DNA from: Dichomitus squalens LYAD-421 SS1
Taxonomy: Eukaryota > Basidiomycota > Agaricomycetes > Polyporales > Polyporaceae
Reading direction: 5' to 3'
Length of the DNA: 64,000 nt
Assembly: GCF_000275845.1 (NCBI RefSeq)
Contig: NW_006766921.1
Coordinates: 222,120 to 286,119 of the forward strand
A program made the translations under genes and the position numbers. Of this stretch, positions 44,573-56,300 are shown in pieces. The notes under the pieces were generated by a model that worked only from the letters and a program-made list of their open reading frames with translations, was not told the DNA's origin and ran no database searches. The stretch's first letter is position 1. Every line of letters begins with the position of its first letter.

Positions 44573-45222
44573 TCATAACTTGGCCTTTGGCGCAGTACCA
44601 TCCACTTGGAACGAGATCATCTCTGCCTCGATCTTTAGCGGACACGGTCCATATGAAGGATTGAACACCCACCTCGCAGCAACGGCGGCCCATAGACCTT
44701 GAGCAACCTGTGTGAAGACGTCAGCGGGGCAATATCTCCCCATGATTGTCACATACTCCAAGTGCTTTGGATGTGCGAGATATGCTCTGCGAGTCAGATC
44801 AGCTACAACCACTGTGAGAGGATGCCCAGGGCCGGCCCCCGCTGTGGTTTGAATGACATGAGAGCTTACTTGAAGTCTTGTAGCGTTTCGAACTTCATTG
44901 ACAGTACTTGTGGACAAGAGAGGTGAGAATGCAAGTGCGAATAAGTCGGCATTTAAGGGTTCGTGCTACGTACTAATGTCGTAGCCTCTGGTCGACTGAG
45001 GGATCAACGGAGAGCCGACACGGACATCGTACTTCGGGATGGGGATGGCATCTATCATTCGGTGAATATGCTCGAATGCGTCGTCTTTGGACTCTTTCAA
45101 AAGTGAAAGGTCCAGCTTCGCTAAAGCTGTAGACAAGTTGTCAACATCAAACGAAATCTAGGTCCTACTAGACTTTCGAAGAACAGTTCGCCAAATCACT
45201 TGCCTACATGCAAAATTGCCAT
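44573..45222 (-). CDS. Dabb (stress-responsive A/B barrel) domain protein
   Basis: Four exons (45208-45222, 44974-45157, 44870-44906, 44573-44786) give about 149 aa. The start MAILH-ISFDVD, DDAFEHIHRMIDAIPIPKYD, VGSPLIPQSTRGYDILSMKF and FETLQDFKAYLAHPKHLEYV follow the dimeric alpha/beta-barrel Dabb pattern (ferredoxin-like fold). Typical members have about 105 residues; the C-terminal 50 residues here look unlike the family except IEAEMISFQVDG, which resembles the usual last strand. An additional unrecognised intron in the last exon is therefore likely. Dabb proteins include plant stress proteins and polyketide cyclases, and many fungal ones have no known activity. The first exon has only five codons. 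The gene is convergent with the carboxypeptidase gene, 137 bp between stops. Confidence 0.75.
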
Positions 45223-45751
45223 TTCCAGAGAGACGATTGTTTCCTGTTCGCCTTCAGCGTGGGATTCGGACGCTTGGGTGGCTCAGAACGTACAGTGGTA
45301 CAGTGAAATCCTCAAGGACAGGAGGCAAGTCATCGACAAGAACCTGAAAAGCTGAGATTGGAAGCGGAGTGTCGGGTAACTACTCTAGCCGAACCTAGCG
45401 TCGCTTCCTGCAATATCCGGCATGATCCGACCATCACCAGGCGTTGGCCAGAACGTCGCCCCTCAGTCGGACCCCAGGCCTGACATTTGCGGTTCAATAG
45501 TCAGAATACAGGTCTTTCGACGATTGTGATGGAAACGGGACGAGCACGACGTTGAGTTCATCAGTAACCTAAGATCTTCTTCCCCTCGTCTATGAACCCC
45601 TTTCTTCTCCGATTACGCGAATGTAATTATGTATAGTACAATCTCATGTAGTTCGCTAAACAACATCGTATTAGCGCTGGTACAAAGGATTGCTTAATCT
45701 ATTAGGCAAACTGCAATCAACTAAGGGCACATAAGACTGCCTGGGCTACAT
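45223..45751. other. Intergenic, no gene seen
   Basis: About 530 bp between two minus-strand genes; AT-rich toward 45650. No conserved frame was recognised. Confidence 0.45.
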
Positions 45752-46362
45752 TTAATTGTAGATGACTGTAGTTGTCTCAAGACCAAATTCCAGAGGAATG
45801 TTACCCTACGCGACATTCTCGTCAATGATTTTTGTCCGTGCCGACCCAAAGCGTTCAACGTACCGGGCAGTCTCTGTAGGTCTCAACGACTGAGAAGAAG
45901 AGCGTCATGCCATCTACAATGCCACTAAGTGTAGGCGGGGTCAAAGTTGACGGGGGAGGAGTCTCCATTGGCGGAAGGCCTATGAATCAGGATTTCAGCA
46001 CAGATATATTCACATAACACTTTGAGTCGAAGCAAATACTGACCGAAATTGGCGATTAAGAAGTCTCCGAAGTGGAACACAAAGCTACCATCCGCAAGAG
46101 TTCCATCGTTTGTCACATTGGCAGAGGTCGGTGCCGTGGCGCTCATGTAAACGGAGATGGGACTATAGCCCGACTCGCAGTAGTTCCTGTTTTCGTAGTC
46201 GAAAGGGAAGGCTGTGCCTGGGACAATGACACTGCCGTCCGAAGGCTGCACTGTAACGCCATGCGCGGTGTCTACAATCTGGCGCGGCTTCAGAGAGGCT
46301 GCGGTAGCTCCAACTGAGAGTGCGAAGACGGCAAGAGCGGTGGGAGAGGGTAGGAATCGCAT
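45752..46362 (-). CDS. Small secreted protein, paralogue A
   Basis: Three exons (46044-46362, 45864-45979, 45752-45805) give about 162 aa. A signal peptide (FLPSPTALAVFALSVGATA) is followed by AHGVTVQPSDGSVIVPG, FPFDYENRNYCESGYSPISV, ADGSFVFHFGDFLIANFG, a Pro-rich linker, SVVETYRDCP and EFGLETTTVIYN. Two cysteines remain in the mature protein and probably pair. It matches paralogue B in order, in both cysteines and in intron positions and phases, so the two are duplicates. I do not recognise a named family. The repeated edge strands and the C-terminal ETT-VIY strand suggest a compact beta-sandwich. Secretion is supported by the sequence; the role is unknown. Confidence 0.8.
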
Positions 46363-48123
46363 ACTGAGACGTCGATGGATACCGGACAATGTCCAGCCCC
46401 CATTATATAGTCGACATGCTATGCGCCCTAACCTAGCGTCCATTGAGCGGCTACTTTGCATACGGTGCAGACATTCTGCATGACGCGTACAGCGGCAAAA
46501 CGACGTTAGAAAAAAGGCTCACCCCTGTGGGAGATCGAAGGAGAATATTCTCGCAACATGCGTGTGTTCTCGTATGGCCGTAACATCGCCTGGCGCTCCC
46601 GGTGAACCAGGTACCAATGCATTTGAATTAGGGGAGATTGGACGGCTGGGCGAGTGGATCCAAGGCACAGATTGTCGCTGAAGAATTGATCCCCAACGCA
46701 TAACACAGTGTCTAAGCATGACACCTCGACTGCGTGAATACGATAGGTCAGCACATGGGCTGATTAGGGTAACTGAGGTAGACTGGGGGAGTATTCACCT
46801 TTCCCCCGTTATTCAATGTTGTTGACGCCTGATTTTTGAGTGGAGATACGCTCTGAGTTGTGGCGTGGCCCCTTGACACAGTGTAATATTGAGGACACGG
46901 ACGGTGACCATGACCGTCGCAGATTGCTCTCGACCTTCATACCATCATCTATCTAACGGTTATAGTCGGATGCCCGGGCCTGTTACGAGACTTCCTCGTC
47001 ATACATGTATGTTGTCAGTTCCGCCGAGGACGGTGATACTCTGGGCTACATCTGGAAGCGAATTCGGTGTGGAAGATTCTCATACTGTGAAGACGAAACA
47101 CTCTCAGATGCCCACCGCATTGAGATACCAATATCTTTACGTATGCGGGCTTGCGTAGCAGACTCGGCAAATTGGGGGCCTTCGGTCTCCTGTTCAACCG
47201 ATGTTCCGTGAATGAATGGTAAGCATCCATCATCTGACACTTACATTCCAGATAACCCAGGTTCCGCCTGCGAGGGCTAAAGTGTATCGGGAGGGGTCGA
47301 TGATGAGATCGAGGGCGCTGAGTCAACGTTGACATGGACCAGGCTTGTAAGCTTCCGCGGCTCCGACTCTATCAAATCCCCAGGGATAGAAAAAAATCAA
47401 TTGAGTCGAGGCCGTTTCAGTGGCAGCCATTGAGACGATGTACTGTCAAGTACACTTACCGCGTGTCTCCATGTCCTGCAAGGAGGTCAGTGGCTTAGAA
47501 AGGATAGCTAAACCACTGTGGCTTCTAGAGGCGGGCGTTCGGTCCTGGCGCGTCCATAACGCTCGTCTTTCAAGACCTAAGAGACATCCAGCTAGAAATG
47601 AGCAACAACAAGCAGGTGGTGAGAAGCGTCGCGTGCTCCATCTGCAGAAGTTTTGGCGCCCGTTAAGTGTCAATCCATATTTGGTAAGTATGTCATGGAC
47701 TGAGACGGTGTAGATCGTCTCGAGACATTACAGCGGATGTTGGTTGGTAAGGCAAGACTCTGGGACCATAAGGAGAAGGTTCGTGTATTGTTGCCACGGA
47801 TCCGGTACCACTTATCAGTGCTACTAGAGCAACGGACGCTCGATTTATTTGTTCGATAGCCTCATCACGAGCTTTGATTCCGAACCGTCCCTATCTTCCC
47901 GCAAATTTTCAGGTTACTGCCTTTTTTGACGCCGTGTGGCGATATGACCACCGAGATTCTTGTGAGACTTACGATCCGGGCCCACGCATTACAAGATGAA
48001 GCTGTCAGCCTGCAGAATACACTCTGGTCAAGACGGATGCCTTCATTCCGCATTACGTGCACATGCGTTGCCAGCCCCCGCCCTATGCCTCATTCACACC
48101 GACGCCTCAGACCGATCACTAGA
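46363..48123. other. 1.8 kb between the two secreted-protein paralogues
   Basis: No conserved gene was found. Frames at 47005-47211 (+), 47046-47240 (-) and 47420-47713 (+) lack motifs and splice support. I looked for a third, decayed copy of the secreted-protein family and saw none of its signature words. Confidence 0.45.
46402..46409 (-). promoter_or_regulatory. TATA box of secreted-protein gene A
   Basis: TATATAAT on the minus strand lies 40 bp upstream of the ATG, consistent with a strong inducible promoter. Confidence 0.5.
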
Positions 48124-48738
48124 TCACACCAAGGTGACGTACACTACGCTGGTGGTCTCCAAACCGTACTTGGGCGAGACAGCAGGCGGTCCAGGCTAAG
48201 ACATGTCAGTCAGCACTGAGGAAGCCCGGTAGTAGTACGCATATACATACCGGGCAGTCGATGGAGGTCTCAACAACGGTAAGGTAGAGCTTCGTGTTGT
48301 TCGCCACGTTCGGGAACTCGGGCAGGAAGATGGCCGGCGGGGGCGGGGGGGGCTGCGACGGCGGGAGTCCTGCAAATGGATGTTTAGCCTGCACGAGGGG
48401 GGCCAGGGTTCACGGAGGTACTACTCACCGAAGTTAGGGATCAACCAGTCGCCAAACTGGAAGATGAAGCTGCCCGGACGGAGGTGGCCGTTGTCCTGGA
48501 CATCCTTCTCGAACGAAGGGGCCTCGCGACCGATGTACACGCCGATAGGGGTGTATCCGTCGTGGCACGCGTTTGCGGGAGCATACTCGAATGGGAAGGG
48601 CGCGCCAGCCACGACTGTCTCGCCGTCCGCGGGTCTAACGGTGACACCGTGAGCCCCTTGAGACGGAGCGGCGTTGGCTGGCGAGAACGCCGAGGCGAGG
48701 AGAGCAAGGGTGGTGAAGGTGCCGGTGAGGAATCGCAT
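48124..48738 (-). CDS. Small secreted protein, paralogue B
   Basis: Three exons (48429-48738, 48251-48369, 48124-48195) give about 166 aa. A signal peptide (FLTGTFTTLALLASAFSPANA) precedes AHGVTVRPADGETVVAG, FPFEYAPANACHDGYTPIGV, RPGSFIFQFGDWLIPNFG, a Pro-rich linker (PPSQPPPPPPA), KLYLTVVETSIDCP and KYGLETTSVVYVTLV. It keeps the same two cysteines and the same intron phases (1, then 0) as paralogue A. Both genes point the same way. The function is unknown. Expression from a TATA promoter and secretion suggest a role at the wall or in the surroundings of the hypha, but this is inference. Confidence 0.8.
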
Positions 48739-49779
48739 CTTGATGCTGCGTTGTGTTGGTAGAGGATGAGGGAATCTTCAGCTCTCTTATACGTGGATTC
48801 TGGCGGCAAGGCATGAGACCGATATCGAACCATTTTGTCGACATACCTGACACTGAACGAGGTGTATTGCGCACAAAGATTGAGAAGCGAACAAGGGGAT
48901 GTCTCCCCATGCAGGCTTCTCATACAGTGCTCGCAATGACTGGTAAACTCGGTAGCGGGATTGATCTTAAGACGTCAGGCAGGCTGAGAGCGCGCTCGCA
49001 GCGTTGAACTGTGCACATGCACGGACAGGTGATAGGGAGAATGACGAGGGCCACGACACCTGAACCAATGAGAAGGCCGGCTCGTAGGACGAAGGCTACA
49101 CTGCAAACATAGGGAAGCTGCGTCAGACTTCGCGCTAGAGCCTAGAGTATCGCTTGATGAGTGAGTTCCAAGACAACCTGTCAAGAGCACCGAAGCCGCT
49201 AGCAGACATATGCGCCGTCAGGAGCTGCCTTGAAGGCATTGAAGGCTTCAGATGTCGACACGTGCGCCGAGTCTGACGTGGGTCCTGAGTACAATGGATG
49301 GGCTGACCGAGACGTATGGAGCAGATATGCACCGCTGGAATGAAGGATCTGTCTGACGTCAGTTTCCGATGACGCCGAACAACGAACATTGCTAATACTG
49401 AGATGCGGACCTTCCGTCTTGACGAGAGGGAAAGGAACGCTCGTCCTCGTCAGCGACCCAAATGCATACATGTGACTGACATAAGGACATTGGGAGATGA
49501 TGAGACTCCTCTCCGCATGATTCAGTGCTCCCGTAGCGCTGACACTAGCCAAACGCGTAAACGTCAGTGCGCTGCCCTTGCCTCACCTTAGACCGGCTCG
49601 AGACATGGAAGTGTTGAGCGATAGCTTGCAAACAGTCCCTTTGCACATATTGATAGAAACATGTCATAGTATGCGTTAGTCCCTGATAGGATAATATGAG
49701 CTTTAAAGAGGATACGCCCGTTGCCCGGAGGGTACGCTGATTACCACGAGCACCTTTGACTCCGAAAGCAGCATACAGT
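48739..49779. other. 1 kb intergenic, no gene seen
   Basis: A 117-codon minus-strand frame (49199-49552) has no motif or signal peptide and is not supported. Nothing else was recognised. Confidence 0.4.
48785..48791 (-). promoter_or_regulatory. TATA-like box of secreted-protein gene B
   Basis: TATAAGA on the minus strand lies 47 bp before the ATG, close to the spacing seen in paralogue A. Confidence 0.4.
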
Positions 49780-50990
49780 CTACACTTTGAACGAGTACTG
49801 GTCCCCTCGGTTAAGATATATCACCCTCTGGTCCAGTCCAACCTTCGTAACAAGTTCTTGAAAATCCTAGCGATGCGATGAACGTCCGTGGAAACAGCAT
49901 AAGACGGGCAACGCACTGTCAGCGGGCTCTTGAAGACATCATAATCGTCGTAATGGATGGGAATGGTGACATCGGGGTTGATGAGGTGCACGAGCTGAAT
50001 GCCTGCATTTAAGGAGTTGCACCCGCGGACCGGAGCGTAATATGTGAGCAACCAGCATACCTTGTTCCGCGTCCATTGTCACCATAAGGAGGGGAATTTT
50101 CGGAGCAGGGATGGTCGTGCCACCTTGGATTCCCTCAGGATTGAAGGGCATGTTCCGACAGCTAACAATCACGCGCTTACCTAAATGTACTAGCATTAGG
50201 TCTACATGAGGGAATTTCTCCGGGATCGTCTTCAGCTCGTCGACCATAAGCGTGTCCCCGCTGATGTAGATCCTGTATGGCTTCCCGCTATCACCGTACA
50301 GCTCGAGCATCCAGCCGTTGATGGGCGGGACGGCCCCGACGAGTTCGTTGACCGTCTCGGTAAGACCGGTGGGGACGTGCTTCCCCGGCATGCCGATCAC
50401 CCTGAGCTTCGCATCCCCAGCAGAGACGTCTGCGGCCTCCCAGAAGTCGAGCGCGGTGACCGCCGTAAATGGTTCGTCCTTGTACTGGGCGGTTGTCAGG
50501 TGGTGCGCGGCGTGCGGGGTGGAGATGATGGGGAGGTCGCGGCGGAGCTTGTCCTCGACGAGCTTGTCGAAGTGGTCCTCGTGATAGTGGGAGAGGAGGA
50601 TGAGGTGGATGGGCGGGAGCTGGTTGATGGGCATGGAGGGGTTGGTGAGGCGCTTCGCAGTCACGCCGGGCCCCAGGTGGACGTGATCTGGAGTAGTCCG
50701 GGCAATGAGCGTTCGGCGAAGGTGAAGGGTGCGCATCGCTTACCACCAGCATGCAAGAAGTTCGGATCGGTCATGATACGCAAGCCGCGCCATTCAACTA
50801 GGGTTGTCGCGGTACCAATGAAGGTGAGGGTCGCGTTCTCGCCCCCAGGGTTGGTGGGGTGCACCTTGTGTGCATGGGGAATTGGAACAGGACCGGTTTT
50901 AGCATTAGAATTTTGGAGCATGATAGGAGGTCGCTGGTCGCTGATGTCGACGGAGAGGCGGGCAGTCACTTTGATCTCTAGTGTAGACAT
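49780..50990 (-). CDS. Metallo-beta-lactamase-fold hydrolase
   Basis: Five exons (50744-50990, 50181-50687, 50061-50123, 49917-50002, 49780-49866) encode about 329 aa. Metal-binding motifs are in order: TFIGTATTLVEWRGLRIMTD, the HxHxDH signature in LLSHYHEDHFDKL, a histidine in GMPGKHVPTG, the bridging Asp in YISGDTLMV, and a terminal histidine in IPIHYDDYDVFKSP, with the end LTDFQELVTKVGL and IYLNRGDQYSF. This is the UlaG/NAPE-PLD-like branch of Zn-dependent hydrolases, acting in the cytosol on an unknown ester or phosphoester substrate. No signal peptide is present. Four splice joins restore the motifs, including the terminal histidine region. It is divergent from the P-loop gene with 183 bp between ATGs. 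Confidence 0.9.
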
Positions 50991-51173
50991 GACAAGGATG
51001 TGGATTGCGTCGCGAGTCGCGGAGTCGCGGACGAGGCGCGCTCTGCCTTATGTATAGGGTGACGTCAGGGACGCGTTCTGCTCGCGTCAGGGCACGTGCC
51101 CGCGATGGACTGGCTCAGATAACGATCCTGGCCCGAACCATCCTCATCTTGAACGTACTGTCGCGCGTCGACC

Positions 51174-52096
51174 ATGGACCCCATCGCAAATGAGTTATCC
51201 GTGTATCTACTCAGCCGTCTGAAAGAGTGAGTAAAGTAGCACGTATATCGTAAGGCGGCGCAATGACGGAGTACCACATATCAAGCACGCCTCCAGACGG
51301 CCGACTCATCGTTGGCATCGCCGGCGTGCCCGCGTCTGGCAAGTCTACGCTCGCACAGCTCATCACCTGCCGAGTCAATGCAGCGGCCCACACGCTGCCT
51401 TCACCCCCACCGAACGCATCCGCCGCGAGCGCGATCGCCGCAGCAGTCCAAAGTGTCCCACCGACAGAGCCCGTAGCCGTCTGCGTCGGGCTGGACGGCT
51501 GGCACCTGACCCGCGCCCAACTAGACGCGTTTCCTGATCCCCAGCTCGCGCACGATCGACGCGGCGCGCATTGGACGTTCGATGGGGAGGGGTACGTCGC
51601 GTTCGTCCGCGCTCTCAGGCGACCCCTCCATGCGTCTGCGTCTGCGCCCGACCCGGAGGCTGCTGCCGGGGAACAGACGGTTTACGCACCTTCATTCGAC
51701 CATGCCAAGAAAGACCCCGTCTTCAATTCCGTATTCGTATACCCTCACCATAGACTCGTGATCATAGAGGGCTTGTACACCTTCCTCAACATCGAGCCCT
51801 GGTCAGCCGCGGCTGAGCTGCTGGACGAGCGGTGGTGGGTGGAGATTGACGAGGAGAAAGCAGAAAAGAGGTTGGTTGCGCGGCACGTCAGGACTGGAGT
51901 GGCGAAAGACATGGAGGAGGCGATCTGGAGGTCAAGGGAGAATGACGCGCCGAGTAAGTCCCATCTTCGTCTTCTTTGTGCCCAACAGATTCACGTATAC
52001 TCTAAAGACGGTCGGTTCATTCGAGAAAACATGATGAAGCCTACGAGAGTGATTGAAAGTGTAGAAGACCCATCTATAGCCGAGATCAGTGAATGA
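51174..52096 (+). CDS. P-loop kinase-like protein (uridine kinase/Yfh7 type)
   Basis: Three exons (51174-51226, 51286-51953, 52008-52096) give about 269 aa. The first exon (MDPIANELSVYLLSRLK) replaces a longer in-frame start at 51263 that lies inside the intron. The Walker A motif is GIAGVPASGKST. It is followed by VCVGLDGWHLTRAQLDAFPD, LAHDRRGAHWTFDGEGYV, a Walker B-like LVIIEGLYTFLN, and the lid arginines in LVARHVRTGVAKD. This matches fungal relatives of uridine/pantothenate kinases such as yeast Yfh7, which phosphorylate small metabolites with ATP; the substrate here is unknown. An Ala/Pro-rich insert (about residues 45-65) lies after the Walker A helix. The last exon ends in RENMMKPTRVIESVEDPSIA. 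Confidence 0.88.
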
Positions 52097-52294
52097 ACGG
52101 GCGATGTGTATGCATACCGTGTCAATACGAAGACATACAAAGTCTCCATCAACGAGACGTGCGAGGAAGATTAGAGGCTCTACATAGTACACGATCCCAA
52201 TCAAGTCCAATATGGATACAACATGCGTGGGGTCCGAATATAGTCAAAACTTCGGGCTACCGCGGATTGTTCGCGTCGACCTTCCTCTCCGCCG

Positions 52295-52686
52295 TTACTG
52301 CCCAGTCTTGTCAGCTGAAATTTGCAAGAGTAAGCAAGGTAAGGGACGTACCCCATGGTCTTCGATCCATAGGACACTGCTGCTTGGACGATGCGGTGCC
52401 AATCCATTGTAGTAAGCAATGCATATGGAAGACGTGTGTGCATTCGCCCCATACTGAACGGCCGCGATGCTTGGTCAGCTATGCGTTCAACGTGTGTGGG
52501 TAGAAGAGAAAAGCACATACTTAGCGGACAGTCCTCGCCGGGCATCTTGCACGTCGGACAGCATCCCTCGAACGGTACGCGACAGATGCCGCAGACGTCT
52601 CCCTCGCCATCGTCGTCGGGGTCGTTGTGGCCCGTGTCCCAGCGCCATTGCGCAATGGCATGCCATTTCTTGATCTTAACCTTCAT
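52295..52686 (-). CDS. APC11: Anaphase-promoting complex subunit 11 (RING-H2)
   Basis: Three exons (52521-52686, 52352-52453, 52295-52314) encode about 95 aa, close to the family length. The whole Apc11 sequence is recognisable: MKVKIKKWHAIAQWRWDTG, DVCGICRVPFEGCCPTCKMP, GEDCPLIWGECTHVFHMHCL, LQWIGTASSKQQCPMDRRPW. All eight zinc ligands of the RING-H2 are present, as are the extra CxxC cysteines. Apc11 is the catalytic RING of the APC/C ubiquitin ligase, which binds the cullin-like Apc2 and transfers ubiquitin from an E2 to mitotic cyclins and securin. The last exon has only 20 nt and codes for ADKTGQ. Confidence 0.96.
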
Positions 52687-53315
52687 TGACGCGTCGTAAG
52701 GGTGTGCGAGAGGGCGAATGGCGCGTGGAACGGCGCGAGGCGGGTGGTTGAGGTCGGGGGAGGAGAGGCGTTGTTTGGGCGTGTATACGCGTCAACGCGT
52801 CCAGCAGGTCACGCACACGCGACTGCCCGTTCGGCTCGCACGCGGACGTTCCCGTTGCCACTGCCAGTCACCGTAGCCTGCGTCTCTTTCTTGAACCACA
52901 CTCTCATACCGTCAGCGCTGCTACGCTTGATCCAGTGCAATGCAGCAGAGCCAGCCATGACACGGAAATAACACATCTGGGTGCACTGCGCATCGCCATG
53001 TTCATCTCCATCTGCGGCGCCTCCGGCAACAATGCGACTCGAGGCGGTACTGGAACTCGCGAGGACACGTATGTAGGTCTTCCCAGTCGAAGCGCCATGG
53101 CTCGTACAGTCTGCTTCTGTCCGTCAATCCGCAACCTCGACGCTCGACGTTGTCTATCCCTGTAGCCATCTGCCAGCGTTGTCAATTAGTTTGGCACCGC
53201 CTCTGCGACTCGTGCGGCGTCTGTTATCAATCCGAGTTTCCTCCATATTCAGGAGCTGCGCCATCCTTCTTTTCCCTTCTCGTCCGTCCCATCACGTCCA
53301 TCTCGCTTCAACTCC
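52687..53315. promoter_or_regulatory. Divergent promoter region, APC11 / glycosidase gene
   Basis: About 630 bp between divergent start codons. CT-rich tracts precede the plus-strand ATG. No TATA box was found, and short frames here lack motifs. Confidence 0.4.
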
Positions 53316-56300
53316 ATGGCCAGCTTAACCAAAGGCAGGACCCTCAAGCGCGCCGACCCTTCCACCATCCACGACAAGTTCCTCGTCGGCTATCAGGGCT
53401 GGTTCACCTGCGCGGGAGACGGCGAGCCGGTCGGCCCTGGACATCACGGCTGGCTTCACTGGTTCGACTACCCCATCCCCGACGGCGGGCGGCCCAACAC
53501 CGATCTCTGGCCCGATACCTCTGAGTACACGCCCTCCGAGCTGTTTCCTGCCCCGGGGCTGAGGTATCCGAACGGGGAGCAGGCGTTCCTCTTCTCTTCG
53601 CGCCACCCGAAGACGGTGCAGAGGCACTTCAATTGGATGGCGCTGCATGGGGTGGATGGGGCGTTCCTGCAGAGGTTCCTAGGCCAGTGCGATGTAGAGC
53701 AGGGGAACGAGGGCATCAGGAGACAGAGGGATGAGGTTGGGGATAGAGTCATGGAGGCGGCGGAGAAAGAGGGGCGGGTATTCGCGATCATGTATGTCTA
53801 TCCCTCTCCAAGTGACAGCAGCCTACATGCTTCCTCGAATGTCCATCTCATTGTCGCTCATGCGAAACTAGGTACGACGTCTCGGGAGTAGCTCCCGACC
53901 GTATCCAACGCGTCCTCGAGCAAGACTGGGTGCACCTAATCCGCCGCAAAGGCGTGCTCGACTCGCCCGCGTACCTCCGCGAGCAAGGGCGACCTGTCGT
54001 CGCGCTGTGGGGCTTTGGGATGTCCGACGCACACCACTCCCCCGAGACTGTGCGCGCCGTCACGCGCTTCATCCGTGACAATACGCCCGGCGGGGCGTAC
54101 ATTATGGCCGGCGTGCCCGCGCACTGGCGCACGTCTGTCGCGGACGCAGACCCGAATCCGGAGTTTGTGCGGGTGTATATGGAGGAGTTCGACGCGATCT
54201 CGCCATGGACGATCGGGCGGTACAACGACGAGGAGAGCGCGGATCGGTTCGAGCAGGAGAAGATCAAGGGCGATGTGGAGTTCATCAAGGAGCACAACGA
54301 TAGGTGGGAGGCGAACAGGACGACGATGAGGAGGATCGACTATATCCCCGTCGTCCACCCGGGCGGCTCAGTAAGTCCTATATTCCGTTTCTGCGAGATA
54401 TGTTTCTAGGACGTGCGTTGCTCACTCATGTGTGGTGTGTAGGGATACAACCTCTCCGAAGGCAAGTGGAAGTGGAACGATGCGCCCCGCAAGGGCGGGC
54501 ACTACCTCTGGCGTCAAGTATACAATGTCCGCCGCCACAACGTCCGAACTATCTACGGCGCGATGTGGGACGAGTGAGTTACGGTCATTGCACAATTGTG
54601 CAACGCACTCTAACGGGTAGCACTCAGGTACGACGAGGGAACCGCGTTCATGCCGGTCGTCTCGCACAAGAGACAGGTGCCTGTCCACGACAAGTACCGC
54701 TTCATGGCCCTGGACGAGGATGGCTTCGATTTGCCACCGGATTGGTACATGCGCATATGCGGGTTTGCTGCGGAAGGCCTTCGCGGCGAACGTTTGATCC
54801 TCGATACGTTCCCTTCGAAAGAATTGCAAGATTACTGGTCCTCCCGACCGCGCTACGAAGAAGAGTCGAGCTCGGCTCAAGCGGTGGCGAGCGGCTCTGG
54901 GTCGGGATCGGACAACAAAGAAGAAAAGGGACAAGCTTGGGAGGATTGGGAGAAGGAGGTGCAGACGAAGGAAGTGAGCGACGAACCGCCGCCTCCGCCG
55001 TACAGCCTGGAAGTGGAGGAGCCACAAGCTCAGTCCGCTCCCATCAACGACCCTCCGGCTGTCCCTCTTGGGCGTAGGCCGACGGTGCAGAGCCAGGTAC
55101 CACCGCCTGCTCCTGCCTCTACCCGCCCTGTACCGCCTGCTGTGAATAGTGGCTCTCGTCCGCAGAGTCTTTCCCGGCCATCCCGCCATCCTCAGACCAG
55201 TAGCCATCCATCCAGTCCGCAATCGTCACCACATCTTGTGCCGACGGACGAGTTCAGCCGGCTGGCTATATCCTCCTCGATTCCGCCTTCGCCTCATGAA
55301 CAAGTACAGTACGCTTCCTTCCCTCGTGCCCACTCGCACTCACCCTCCCCTCACCAATCACCTCGGCCGGTCTCTCCTGCGCACTCTCATCACTCTCACC
55401 ATTCCCATACGTCCTCGCACTCGCACACTGCAGCAGGTCCCCCAGCAGAGCCTAGCTTCAATCCCCACCTTTTCCCTACTCCTATTGCTCCTTCTCCTCC
55501 CTCTGGTGGTCCTCCTGGCCCGTGGTCACAAGCTCCCTGGCCGCCTCCCGAATGGAACTCCCCGCAGGGTCCAGCAGCCATCCCAGTGATCGGACAGTTC
55601 TTCCAAGACTCGTCTCCTTCACAAAGTCCGCCCTTTCAGGGACCAGGTTATTCACCTTCGTACACCTCGAGTGCCCATCACACCTCGACTGCACCTTCTA
55701 CATACGTCAGGCCTCGTCCTTCTGTTTCTCACCATACTCGCCCAACGCCTCCTCCCACACGACCTCATGGACCGGGTAGTCCCCGCGATCAGGTCGGAGG
55801 ATTCGCATTTCCCGAGGCCCACGTATCCCCTGCGCCAAGCGGCAATTATTACGAAGGGCCGACGTCACACTCGTCATATCCCTCATCTCCGTACAGCGCC
55901 GTCTCGCAGGCACCATCGTTCCCAGGAGAAGCACCCTATTCCCCGCCGGCAGGACCTCCGCCGAATCATCCACCACGTAAGTCGGATTTCTATCATGTTT
56001 CTTCCCGCGTCTCTTCTCCCGTGAGTCTCGCCGGCAGCGTGGCCATAACATATGCGATTATCGGGAAGACGAAGGATCCGTACGCCTGGGCGTGTGCGAA
56101 GCTCATCGTCTCGTCATTCGTGCCCTGTGGCAATAGACGTGCCCTTGCACGACCTTGCACGATTGCCCCGTGTCCGTATCTGGGCCAGGGGCTTTCTCTG
56201 AGTCCGAACCGTGTCTGACTCGTTGTCCAGCACGTGTAGCCGCGCCGCGCTGCTGGGCTCTCTTCTCGTGCGCGAAAGGCCGGCATGTTCTCGAATACTG

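Noticed and set aside
46880..47720. Possible third, decayed copy of the secreted-protein family
   Set aside because: None of the family words (HGVTV, FGD-LI, GLETT) were found in either strand.
49199..49552. 117-codon minus-strand frame
   Set aside because: No signal peptide, domain or splice extension; treated as chance.
51263..51285. ATG start at 51263 for the P-loop protein
   Set aside because: It lies inside an intron. The upstream exon 51174-51226 joins in frame to DTPPDGRLIVGIAG and gives a better N-terminus.
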